A stretch of 64,000 nt of DNA from assembly GCA_947630725.1 (NCBI GenBank), contig CANRIS010000001.1:242988-306987 (forward strand), in the 5' to 3' direction. The stretch comes from an uncultured Clostridia bacterium. GTDB taxonomy: Bacteria > Bacillota > Clostridia > Lachnospirales > CAG-274. Under the pieces are notes generated by a model. It was not told the DNA's origin. It worked only from the letters and a program-made list of their open reading frames with translations, and did not search any database. The position numbers and the translations under genes are program-made. This document shows positions 25,601 to 32,967 of this stretch, one piece after another (positions within the stretch are counted from its first letter, which is position 1; every line of letters starts with the position of its first letter).

Positions 25601-26683
25601 TCTTTCGAGGAAAGCTCTGTAGAGAGCAATATCGACAGCGTTTTCGTCAAGCTCTCCGTTTTGTATAGCCTCATAAGCGTTTGCGTTTGCCACGGAGCCA
25701 CAGTCAAGGTCGTTGCCTGCCTGAAATGCCTTTGCCACTGATGAAGACTGAGGAATATTTCCCAATATTTCGGCATCGGGGAAAAGTGTTTTCTTGTATG
25801 CGGCCGTTGCGTTAAGATAGTTTACTGCGCCGCAGTCGCCTGTTACAAAGCCGCCGAAGCCCCATGTTCTTCTCAGAAGATCGGTAAGTATGTAGGGGTT
25901 GGCGGGAGAGGGAAGATAGTCCCAAGGCAGATAGCCGTCCTTCTGTATGGTCTCGCCGTTTCGTGTGACAGTTGTTGCATTGTATGAGCTCATAACTGCG
26001 CCGGGAGCCGCAGCCTTTATAATATCCTCAAATGCTCTGCCATAATAGTCCCTGAGCGTCTGCTCGTCCATAACCGAGGAGCCCGATGTTCTTTCGCCCT
26101 CGCAGTTGTTGGCTATAAAGTGCTTCAGTGTAGCTATGGTCTTTAAATATTTGGGGTCGTTTCCCTGCATACCTTCAATAAACTCTGTTCCAAGCTGAGT
26201 GGTGAGGTAGGGATCCTCTCCGAAGGTTTCTTCGTTTCTTCCCCATCTGGGGTCTCTCGCCATATTGATGGTAGGGCTCCAATAGTTAAGGTCTGTTCTG
26301 GAATTTTTAAGTCTCGCCTCTGTTGAGGTAATGTCGGCAGCCTCTTTCACGATCTCTCTGTCCCATGTGTTGGACATTGAAAGCGGCGAAGGAAAGCTGG
26401 TAGCCTGTCCCTGTCTTGCCACGCCGTGGAGACCCTCTCTCCAATAGTTATACTTGCTTACTCCGAGACGGTTTATTGCAGAGGCGCTGTTCTGCAGCTG
26501 CGACACCTTTTCTTCGAGAGTCATTCTCGAAACGAGATCGGCCGCCCTTTCTTCAAATGTCAGAGCCTCGTTCTGATATGGCAGCACAGTGTCGCCCTCC
26601 TTTGTTTCAGCCGCATTTACCGGCACAAGTCCGCCTGTCATAACGACCGCAAGTCCTGCGGCTATAAGCTTTTTAAGTTTCAT
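22700..26683 (-). CDS. Secreted modular GH3 glycosidase, beta-xylosidase-like
   Basis: A 1327-residue exported enzyme that should remove terminal beta-linked sugars from plant glycans. After a signal peptide (1-25) comes the GH3 barrel, with WGRNEETFGEDP (147-158), LKHFIANN (186-193) and the nucleophile D283 in GGFVTGDCGAVNYL. GNDLDCG (323-329) is a feature of the xylosidase/arabinosidase branch. The second GH3 domain is split by an insert at about 468-604 resembling a family 6 carbohydrate-binding module. A fibronectin-III-like domain follows (about 765-885, starting YGLSYTNYEYS), then a bacterial Ig-like domain (about 908-998), a FIVAR-like helical segment (about 1001-1068) and two C-terminal beta modules (about 1081-1327). 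No dockerin is attached; the next gene supplies one. AAGGAGGGAG precedes the ATG. Confidence 0.9.
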   Translation of the reverse strand: MKLKKLIAAGLAVVMTGGLVPVNAAETKEGDTVLPYQNEALTFEERAADLVSRMTLEEKVSQLQNSASAINRLGVSKYNYWREGLHGVARQGQATSFPSPLSMSNTWDREIVKEAADITSTEARLKNSRTDLNYWSPTINMARDPRWGRNEETFGEDPYLTTQLGTEFIEGMQGNDPKYLKTIATLKHFIANNCEGERTSGSSVMDEQTLRDYYGRAFEDIIKAAAPGAVMSSYNATTVTRNGETIQKDGYLPWDYLPSPANPYILTDLLRRTWGFGGFVTGDCGAVNYLNATAAYKKTLFPDAEILGNIPQSSSVAKAFQAGNDLDCGSVANANAYEAIQNGELDENAVDIALYRAFLERMKTGEFDSNVPYRSITAKIEAPEHVAVAEKAAEESWVLLKNEDNILPLKDDVKNIAIVGNYAGQTFLGDYSGLPTDTTTPYQGLVEVFKNKANVEYIGAVGDDTPLFNIKSLKLVKNDNTEVNVDLSSASISVIDSKTNKTGVQKSGSSLVDFTPVGTASINNVDFTDVKSIKAEMSADALSPGGSLLIGYGSLSQTVSDIKVPLTGSKDTYETVEAVCTANAGGYSGKATLFLSASTVSEFKLEDNKDKLDAADVIIAYAGTNLSESSESNDREGIALPADQAHVKAIADAYPNKTIVAMQTVGQMDISPFADNAKAILWTSYNGQKQGLAFAKVIAGDVNPSGKLTTTWYAPSDLQKLSLTSKNESSGGITWKRNTGYQIRQSADYPGRTYQYYNGKPVYPFGYGLSYTNYEYSNLKLSQNTIDANGSINVSVDVKNTGSADGSEVVQLYVKAPGGNGTDLPIKQLKGFERVDLKAGETKTVTMSLNIPDLHFFSESDQKVYVPAGAYTIVVGKNSTDETNTAALTVTGSLKSELDKVVAVPTGVRVIGAVNADATHVDELMSVDANISAVMTDQTAVDLSTAEEVKYTSSDDNVAAVDALGHVKSGTKSGTATITATVTLDGVTKSTSFPVAVQTKAAITPETLKTYTDRLDAAYATYKQSDYSETNWGLLEGIYNEAKKALEKEADVDKLEPTTKNAIDGMAKIRKKPAPGTQIYVIDEYKDSVSGSIATKITYNGDSMEPSAVLIAAVYNADGSLNRVVNTDIGDSGDYAIEGGFVSGEKVELYIWKDLDTMEPLSDKHEHVFTISADAMVTVYNFSDPKFDPWRGSANDMPLQKIDIWDGYGSFNDKSAGNLTYTYGGTTYTFTKALQAGAGNETRRCIYFTPAPGFAKCTLTVIFDSGAADRPMYIKQGGKTLAEGAGPNNDKPKALSITAEITDFTQPVYIYGGSSNKNLLGAIVAYE

Positions 26684-26703
26684 AAGTTTTTCTCCCTCCT
26701 TAA

Positions 26704-27480
26704 TTATAATTGCGCCATAAGCTCCTCATAGCCTCCGGCGTTGTATACGTTCATAAATCCCATTTCTCTTGCCCTTTCAACAGCCGTTTTCGCGCGGTTT
26801 CCGCTGTAGCAGCAGAATATGAGAACAGAATCCTTCGGATATTTGCCTATCTCATATATGCTGTCTATGGGTATGTTTACGGAGCCGTCAATATGCGCGG
26901 CATTATAGTCGGCTTTGTCTCTTACGTCTATGAGAATGCCGCCGCCTGCAAGCTTGTTGCCCACCTCGGACGGATCGATCTTCGACTGTCTTATGAGATC
27001 TATGGGTATCTGCGCCACATTTTGGGGATCGTCTCCATAAGCCGTCATATATGTCCCGCCGAATCTGAGCCTTTTTATGTCAAAGTCGCTTATTTTTTTG
27101 AGCTTATAGCACTTCTGGCAGTCCGTTATTATCATAACAAGTCCGCCGCTGCAGCCTGCTATAAGCTGGTCGCCCAAGACCTCTATATCGTTTATGTCAA
27201 AAACCATACCCTGTTCCACGGCTATATCGCTTTCTTCAAAAAAGTCAAAGCTTATATCCGTCCACACGTTTCCCATAAGGGTATATTTAATACCGTGACC
27301 GTCCTTTGTGACAACGGCAACGTTTTTGCCCCATTTTGCAATATCCTTATATTCTCCCGATCTTGAGACCGTTCTGAAAACACTGTCTTGGTTCAAATCA
27401 TTACCCCCATAAGCAGCCGTCTGGCAGCACATAGCCAAAACAAGCATTATACAACAAAAACACAGCAGTCGTCTTTTCAT
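26704..27480 (-). CDS. Exported protein with C-terminal rhodanese domain
   Basis: A 258-residue protein with a signal peptide (MKRRLLCFCCIMLVLAMCCQ, ending TAAYG). A middle part of about 120 residues follows that I cannot assign; it has alternating strands such as WGKNVAVVTKDGHGIKYTLM. The C-terminal rhodanese domain spans about 165-258: ILIDVRDKADYNAAHIDGSV, then the active-site loop FCCYSGNRAKTA and the end NVYNAGGYEELM. The catalytic cysteine is present. Extracellular rhodaneses may handle sulfane sulfur or redox partners, but the role is unknown. ATG 27480 has AAGGAGGGAG upstream. It lies 20 bp before the GH3 gene, so it probably leads that operon. Confidence 0.82.
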   Translation of the reverse strand: MKRRLLCFCCIMLVLAMCCQTAAYGGNDLNQDSVFRTVSRSGEYKDIAKWGKNVAVVTKDGHGIKYTLMGNVWTDISFDFFEESDIAVEQGMVFDINDIEVLGDQLIAGCSGGLVMIITDCQKCYKLKKISDFDIKRLRFGGTYMTAYGDDPQNVAQIPIDLIRQSKIDPSEVGNKLAGGGILIDVRDKADYNAAHIDGSVNIPIDSIYEIGKYPKDSVLIFCCYSGNRAKTAVERAREMGFMNVYNAGGYEELMAQL

Positions 27481-27521
27481 AAAAACTCCCTCCTTATATA
27501 AATATCCATAGAATATCCTTC

Positions 27522-27550
27522 TTGCATTATACATCATTTTGTCTTATAAT
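27522..27550 (+). promoter_or_regulatory. Overlapping divergent promoters of the AraC gene and the rhodanese-GH3 operon
   Basis: For the plus strand, TTGCAT (27522-27527) and TATAAT (27545-27550) are 17 bp apart, 48 bp before the AraC ATG. On the minus strand a TATAAT at 27526-27531 serves the operon; it overlaps the plus-strand -35 and has no good -35 of its own, as activator-dependent promoters often lack. Confidence 0.55.
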
Positions 27551-27597
27551 AATAGTCATAAGAGAACAAATTACAGCCAAAAAGTGAGGTGTTTTTT

Positions 27598-28392
27598 ATG
27601 CTGCCGTTTTATGAGATACAAAAATCCGATTTTACGGTCATACACAACAACAAAGAGCTTGTTTTCAGCGAGCATATGCACAAGTATGTCGAAATATTGT
27701 ACGTCTTTTCAGGGGTGCAGCACATTACCGTTTCAAACAGCTTTTTTACGGTGAATGAGGGAGAAGCTGCCATTATATTCCCCAACATACTGCACTCGTA
27801 TTACAGCGACAGCAAAAACGCCGCAAGCACCCTCATAATACTTCTTGATACGTCATATCTTGATGCGTTTTTTCCGTCCCTTGAATATATTTATTCCGAA
27901 AATCCCATAATCCCCTCCGACAAAATAAACGATGAAACACGTTTCGCCATGGAGCATATAGACAAAAACTCGCCTATCGAAAAAAAACTGGGCTATACGC
28001 TGATAATCTTTTCGGAGCTTATAAAATACATAGAGGTTTTCCGCCGCAAAACCATGCCCTCAAAGGATCTTATGCCGAGACTCATAAATTATATTTCGCT
28101 GAATTATCAGAAACCCCTCACAAGAGAATATCTCGCCAAGGAGTTCAACGTCAGCAAATACCACATATCACGCATATTTTCCGAAAAATTCAATATGAAT
28201 CTCAAAACCTATCTGGGAAAACTCCGCACCGAAAAGGCCGCTCATCTCATAAGGACAAGCGACCTCAAAATTACCGCCATATGCGACCTTTCGGGCTTTG
28301 AAAGCATAAGGACATTCAACAGGGTTTTCAGACAGAATATGGGTATGACCCCCTCGGAATACAGCCGACAGGTAAGCCCACCTATTCCATAA
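27598..28392 (+). CDS. AraC-family transcriptional regulator
   Basis: A 264-residue regulator. The N-terminal half is a cupin-like sensor (SEHMHKYVEILYVFSGVQHI to NEGEAAIIFPNILHSYYSD), the usual sugar-binding fold of this family. The C-terminal 100 residues hold two HTH motifs: YLAKEFNVSKYHISRIFSEK with NLKTYLGKLRTEKA, and ICDLSGFESIRTFNRVFRQN, ending GMTPSEYSRQ. The ATG at 27598 is preferred over the in-frame GTG at 27589, which overlaps the ribosome site GTGAGGTG. It is divergent from the rhodanese-GH3-dockerin operon with overlapping promoters, so it most likely controls that operon in response to a plant-derived sugar. That link is inference from layout. Confidence 0.92.
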   Translation: MLPFYEIQKSDFTVIHNNKELVFSEHMHKYVEILYVFSGVQHITVSNSFFTVNEGEAAIIFPNILHSYYSDSKNAASTLIILLDTSYLDAFFPSLEYIYSENPIIPSDKINDETRFAMEHIDKNSPIEKKLGYTLIIFSELIKYIEVFRRKTMPSKDLMPRLINYISLNYQKPLTREYLAKEFNVSKYHISRIFSEKFNMNLKTYLGKLRTEKAAHLIRTSDLKITAICDLSGFESIRTFNRVFRQNMGMTPSEYSRQVSPPIP

Positions 28393-28428
28393 CAACAGCG
28401 GAAAGAAATATGCCCTATACTTAAACTT

Positions 28429-28484
28429 AGAAATCTCCGCCGACAACGTTCCTATAGCGCTGCGGCGGAGATTTCTGTATTTTT
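28429..28484. terminator. Strong terminator after the AraC gene
   Basis: A perfect 14-bp stem (agaaatctccgccg 28429-28442, cggcggagatttct 28463-28476) is followed by gtatttttattttt. It also faces the end of the convergent hybrid kinase gene. Confidence 0.85.
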
Positions 28485-28488
28485 ATTT

Positions 28489-31047
28489 TTATTCGTTGTT
28501 TTTAAGTATATTTGATATTGTCTTTGTGAGGGTTGCAACGTCTATGGGCTTTGACGTATGGTCGTTCATACCGCTTTCGATAGCCGCTTTTCTGTCCTCC
28601 TCAAAGGCATTGGCAGTCATCGCCACTATGGGAATATTTGCGAGCTGCTTGTTGTCCAGCGCTCGTATGGCCTTTGTGGCCTCATAGCCGTTCATAATGG
28701 GCATCTGTATGTCCATAAGAATAAGATCATAATAGCCGGGCTGCGAATTTTTGACCATATCGACCGCCACAACGCCATCCTCGGCAGACTCTACCTTAAA
28801 GCCGCCCTCTCTGAGTATTTCCTCGGCGATCTCACGGTTCAGCTCGTTGTCCTCTACCAGAAGCAGACGCTTGCCCTCCAGACCCTCGGTCACGGGTATG
28901 ACAGGCTCTGTTTTTGGCTTTATGACTTCTTTATTGACTGCGGATACGAGGGCGTCTCTGAGTTCCGACAAGAACAGCGGCTTGTTGCATACTGCCGTTA
29001 TGTTTACCTCCTCAAGATCGTCCTTTATGGCGTTAAGGTCATACGCCGTAAGTATGATTATGGGTATGGCATCGCCTGCTATGGCTCTTATCTGTCTCGC
29101 TATCTCTATGCCGTTCAGATCGGGCATAGCCCAGTCAATGATATATGCGTAGAATACATCGCCGACCTCCACAGCCTGCTTTGCTCTGAGAACAGCTTCT
29201 TTTCCATAAAGGGTCCATTCGGAGCGCATACCTATCTTCATAAGCATTTTCGATACGCTGTCGCAGGTCGAAAAGCTGTCGTCTACTACCAGAGCCCTCA
29301 GTCCTTCAAGCTCCTTTATTCTTACGTTTTTGTTTGACTCGGACGCAAGCCTCAGATCGAGACGTATTATAAATTCGGTGCCTGCGTTCTGTTTGCTATT
29401 TACTTCGATGGTGCCGCCCATTGCGTCAACAATGCTCTTTGTGATGGGCATACCGAGACCCGTACCCTGTATGCCGCTGACGGTGGATGTTCTTTCTCTC
29501 TCGAAGGGCTCAAAAATATGCTTTATAAAATCTTCGCTCATACCTATGCCGGTATCCTTGACGTGTATTTCATATTTTCCATAGCCCGTAGGCGCTCCGG
29601 GAAGCTGCTTTATGGTGAGGGAGACAGATCCGCCCGCAGGGGTAAACTTTATGGAGTTGCCCAGAAGATTTAAAAGCACCTGATTCATATGGAGCTTGTC
29701 GCAATAGACATTTTCATCAACCACATCAAGGGTATCCATAAAAAAGTTAAGCTGCTTTGTCCTCATCTGAGTCTGTATAATGTTTCGCATATCACGGAAA
29801 ATATCGGATATGCTGCACTCAGTTTCTTCAATATTCAGCTTGCCGCTTTCGATTCGGCTCATATCCAGCACATCGTTTATAAGGCTGCACAGATGGTTGC
29901 TTGAAGAAAGTATCTTCGACAGATAGTCCTGAACCCTTGCACGGTTGTCGATGTTTGCCTCCGCAAGGGTTGTAAAGCCAATAATGGCGTTCATAGGCGT
30001 TCGTATATCGTGTGACATATTTGAGAGGAACATTGTCTTTGCACGTTCCGCAGCCTCGGCCTTATGCAGCTTTTCTTCAAGAACGGCCTGCTCGACTATC
30101 TGTTCGGTGCGTATCTTTGCGTTGTGGCGCACCCACAGATAATAGAAAAGGCTTATAAGCGTCATAAAAACGCCAAATACTATAAAAATGCGGCGTATTG
30201 AAAACAAATTTGACAGCGCCTCCCTTTCGGGCACGGCTATGGACAGCGACCAGTTGTTTGTGCCGACAGGCGTATAGCAGAGATATGTCCACTCCTTTGA
30301 CGTGTTGGACATCATCACGGTATAGCCCGATCCGCCTGCAAGAATATCCTCTATGCAGTCGCTCCAATTTGTACCGTCCTTTGTTCTGCGTACCGAAAAA
30401 TCCTTTAAGTTTCCAAGGGTGTCGTGCCATGTATCCATTATAAAGTCGCCCGTATCGTTATCCACTATAAATACTGCGGCGCTTGAGTTATATATATTTT
30501 CGATATTCAGCTCGTCCGGCAGCTTGTTGAGGTCGGTGGCGCCCCAGAGCATGGCAACGGTCTCGCCGTCCTTCACGATAGGCACAAAATGTCTTATAAC
30601 CATAGTACCGTCGTCAAAAATACCATACATACGGTCGGTGACGTGTTCGCCCTTGGCGGCTTCTTCCTCAAAGGACAATTTTCCGTTAGCGTCAATAACT
30701 TTTCCGCTTGAATCTATTACAGTATTGTCGGGCATAAGCACCCTTAGCTCCATAGATTTCATAAGAGGCGCAATAACCCTGATTATACCGTTTATATTGC
30801 TGGTTTCCATAGACCTTGACGAGGCTATGAGCTGCGCCGTGGCGTTAAGGAGCTGATTGTCACGCTTCAGCTTGCGGTTTATCTCTCCTATGGCGATGTT
30901 TGTACCCTCGTTAAGTCTCTGTATGCAGCGGTTCTCTATGAGTACGCTTATCTGTACATAGGTGATTATACACAAAAGCGCAACCATGGCAATCATTATA
31001 ATGGTAGCCTTAATGCTTCTGTCCTTGATCGTCTTTTTTGGATTCAT
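28489..31047 (-). CDS. Hybrid sensor histidine kinase with two receiver domains
   Basis: An 852-residue membrane kinase. TM1 is about residues 15-36 and TM2 about 286-306; the roughly 250 residues between form an extracellular sensor of Cache type (VIRHFVPIVKDGETVAMLWG, and the typical CYTPVGTNNWSLSIAVP near the end). HisKA has the phospho-site H346 in FLSNMSHDIRTPMNAIIGF. The ATPase domain has LLGNSIKFTPAGG, KDTGIGMSEDF and GTGLGMPITKSIV. Two receivers follow, with D638 (IIDWAMPDLNGIEIA) and D779 (LMDIQMPIMNGYEA). No Hpt is attached, but a separate Hpt gene lies upstream in the same operon. The ATG is 29 bp after the GGDEF gene stop. The signal sensed is unknown. Confidence 0.93.
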   Translation of the reverse strand: MNPKKTIKDRSIKATIIMIAMVALLCIITYVQISVLIENRCIQRLNEGTNIAIGEINRKLKRDNQLLNATAQLIASSRSMETSNINGIIRVIAPLMKSMELRVLMPDNTVIDSSGKVIDANGKLSFEEEAAKGEHVTDRMYGIFDDGTMVIRHFVPIVKDGETVAMLWGATDLNKLPDELNIENIYNSSAAVFIVDNDTGDFIMDTWHDTLGNLKDFSVRRTKDGTNWSDCIEDILAGGSGYTVMMSNTSKEWTYLCYTPVGTNNWSLSIAVPEREALSNLFSIRRIFIVFGVFMTLISLFYYLWVRHNAKIRTEQIVEQAVLEEKLHKAEAAERAKTMFLSNMSHDIRTPMNAIIGFTTLAEANIDNRARVQDYLSKILSSSNHLCSLINDVLDMSRIESGKLNIEETECSISDIFRDMRNIIQTQMRTKQLNFFMDTLDVVDENVYCDKLHMNQVLLNLLGNSIKFTPAGGSVSLTIKQLPGAPTGYGKYEIHVKDTGIGMSEDFIKHIFEPFERERTSTVSGIQGTGLGMPITKSIVDAMGGTIEVNSKQNAGTEFIIRLDLRLASESNKNVRIKELEGLRALVVDDSFSTCDSVSKMLMKIGMRSEWTLYGKEAVLRAKQAVEVGDVFYAYIIDWAMPDLNGIEIARQIRAIAGDAIPIIILTAYDLNAIKDDLEEVNITAVCNKPLFLSELRDALVSAVNKEVIKPKTEPVIPVTEGLEGKRLLLVEDNELNREIAEEILREGGFKVESAEDGVVAVDMVKNSQPGYYDLILMDIQMPIMNGYEATKAIRALDNKQLANIPIVAMTANAFEEDRKAAIESGMNDHTSKPIDVATLTKTISNILKNNE

Positions 31048-31076
31048 ATGATACTCCTTATGCAGCTTCCCACAGC

Positions 31077-32192
31077 TCAGTTTTGTTCTCCATAGTTTCT
31101 TATGACACAGTTGCCCTTGTTATAATTTTTTGCATAATACATAGCCGCATCAGCCCGACAGAACATTCCGTCAAAGCCGTCCACATTACAGTTTTCTGCC
31201 ACAACAGCGCCTATGCTGCATTCTATCTGCGCTCCTATCTCCGTTTCGGAAACCTTCTTAAGCTTGTCGCTTATTTTGAGGCAGTTTTTATGTATGGTCT
31301 GTTTGTCTGCTTTTTCGGCAATAAATACGATAAACTCATCGCCGCCGAAACGTGCTATGATGTCATTTTCATCAAATACATCCATAAGCACCTCTCCCAC
31401 ATACCTCAGAGCCTGATCGCCTGTGTGGTGGCCGTATGTATCGTTTATCTGTTTGAAATTATCCACGTCCAGAACCAGAAAAGCGCAGGCCTCGATGGGA
31501 TTGTTAAGCTCGGCATATCTGTTTATAAGGAGCTGAGCGCTCTGCTTGTTATAAAGACCCGTTATGAGAGTGTCCCTCATACTCAGCTTTTCGTATTTGA
31601 CGCAGTTTTCATAGTCTCTGACGCGCATAAGCATTATATAATAATAAACTACCGCCGATATGCCGAATGCGCAAATTATGCGAAACATATCGTACTGCCC
31701 CACATAGTTGCTCTTGAACATAACAAGCCCCATCATATAAGCGAACCCGAACAAAAATACAATGCCGTAAGACAAATGCATGGGAAATATAAAGCTCGCA
31801 GGCAGCACCACGCATATAATCGGCATAAAACAGCTCGGCGCAGAGGGATTGCTGAACACATCTATCAGCAGCGAAAACGTGAGTATCATTATCCAGAATG
31901 CCGAACACATTATTATAGCCAGATTTTTGTTCCTCTTCCCCGTAAGCATAACGCCCCTGACAATTATACAGAACGCTATGGACACGGGTACAAAGGCCTC
32001 ATGCCAGACCGATATGGTCCAGTTGTTTATGACAAGCGGCGCAAGAAACAGCAGAAAAATCAGAAGCGCTACCGTTATGGTGCTGAGGCTTCTGAGCATA
32101 TTCATATTTTTTTCGGCTATTTCTTCCGCAGCGGCGCTGAAGTACCATCTTCGCCGATGTATATCGGCTCTTATCACATTGAACAGTTTCAT
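31077..32192 (-). CDS. Membrane diguanylate cyclase (GGDEF)
   Basis: Would make cyclic di-GMP from two GTP. The 371-residue protein has about six membrane helices in its first 195 residues (such as STITVALLIFLLFLAPLVI and AIIMCSAFWIMILTFSLL). The GGDEF domain includes DTLITGLYNKQSAQLLINRY, LDVDNFKQINDTYGHHTGD and the active site RFGGDEF (GGDEF at about 283-287 from this start). The RxxD inhibitory site that usually lies just before is DEND here, so feedback inhibition by product may be absent. The ATG at 32192 has AAGGAG upstream; the longer in-frame start is less likely. It lies between the Hpt gene and the hybrid kinase gene on the same strand. Confidence 0.92.
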   Translation of the reverse strand: MKLFNVIRADIHRRRWYFSAAAEEIAEKNMNMLRSLSTITVALLIFLLFLAPLVINNWTISVWHEAFVPVSIAFCIIVRGVMLTGKRNKNLAIIMCSAFWIMILTFSLLIDVFSNPSAPSCFMPIICVVLPASFIFPMHLSYGIVFLFGFAYMMGLVMFKSNYVGQYDMFRIICAFGISAVVYYYIMLMRVRDYENCVKYEKLSMRDTLITGLYNKQSAQLLINRYAELNNPIEACAFLVLDVDNFKQINDTYGHHTGDQALRYVGEVLMDVFDENDIIARFGGDEFIVFIAEKADKQTIHKNCLKISDKLKKVSETEIGAQIECSIGAVVAENCNVDGFDGMFCRADAAMYYAKNYNKGNCVIRNYGEQN

Positions 32193-32260
32193 ATAACCCA
32201 TCTCCTTATGGGCAGCCATAGTCGGCAAGCTCGGTTTGCCGTATGTCAAAACCCCTGTTT

Positions 32261-32614
32261 TCAGTCTCCCTGCACTGAGCTTACTATTCTGTTGTATTCC
32301 TCTGAGATCTGAGGCATAAGTCCGATGGCAGCGTCGGTTTTTCCGCTGCGGAGGTCATCAAGCTGATTGTTCAAAAGCTCAAAAAGCTTTTTCATTGAAA
32401 GGTTTCCGCTCATGCCCTTAAGGGTATGAGATGTTCTTATCATACCGTCAACGTCACGGTTTTCTGCTGCCGCAACAAGCCCCGAATAATTTTTGTCGTC
32501 GCAGAATTTTTTCAGGAACCTTTCAAGCAGTGCATCGCTGTTCATAAAGCGCGCCAATGCATCGTTAACGTCTATACCGCCATTGGTCAGTTTTTCGATT
32601 CTTGCTTTATCCAT
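32261..32614 (-). CDS. Stand-alone Hpt phosphotransfer protein
   Basis: A 117-residue four-helix phosphotransfer protein. The phospho-histidine lies in the signature TSHTLKGMSGNLSMKKL at about residues 62-78. The N-terminal part GIDVNDALARFMNSDALLER is the usual first helix pair of bacterial Hpt domains. It would shuttle phosphate between the receivers of the hybrid kinase in the same operon and another response regulator, the HD-GYP protein just upstream being a natural candidate. GGGAGG precedes the ATG. It starts 40 bp after the end of repeat copy B, so its promoter may lie in or beyond that repeat. Confidence 0.9.
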   Translation of the reverse strand: MDKARIEKLTNGGIDVNDALARFMNSDALLERFLKKFCDDKNYSGLVAAAENRDVDGMIRTSHTLKGMSGNLSMKKLFELLNNQLDDLRSGKTDAAIGLMPQISEEYNRIVSSVQGD

Positions 32615-32653
32615 AATATATATCCTCCCATATTATCATATATGTTATAAGAA

Positions 32654-32955
32654 GCATTGCAGACTTTAATCCGCAGGTAATGTCCGAAAGATGTCGGATT
32701 GCCCGAAGGGCAACTTTTCCATAAGGAAAAGCACTGAACGTGAGCTTTGCCCACCCAAGGAATACGTTTATAAAAAAGCGTCGCAGACTTTAATCCGCAG
32801 GACGAGCTTTGCCCGTCCGAGGAATAAATTTCAATTTGTGAAAAAACGCAGTTTTTGGAACAAATTGAAATTTATATTCCTACACCCAAATGAAGTCGCC
32901 GGCTTGCCCGGCACGCACATTTGGGCTTCATCAAAATGCGGCTGCATTTTGATGA
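32654..32955 (+). repeat. 300-bp dispersed hairpin-rich repeat, copy B
   Basis: Matches copy A (10965-11264) over its whole length with scattered substitutions. It has the same hairpin chain and the same double module gcagactttaatccgcagg. It lies between two minus-strand genes (HD-GYP regulator and Hpt), so its orientation relative to transcription is opposite to copy A. In copy B the ccaaatg stem is extended by one matching pair (cccaaatg/catttggg), and the 12-bp stem has loop ggct in place of gact. Confidence 0.85.
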
Positions 32956-32967
32956 AAGTGTATTTTG

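Noticed and set aside
31038..32312. Plus-strand open frame of 424 codons opposite the GGDEF and kinase genes
   Set aside because: It is a shadow frame of the GGDEF gene: low-complexity His/Tyr/Arg-rich translation, no motif, while the minus strand encodes a clear GGDEF domain.
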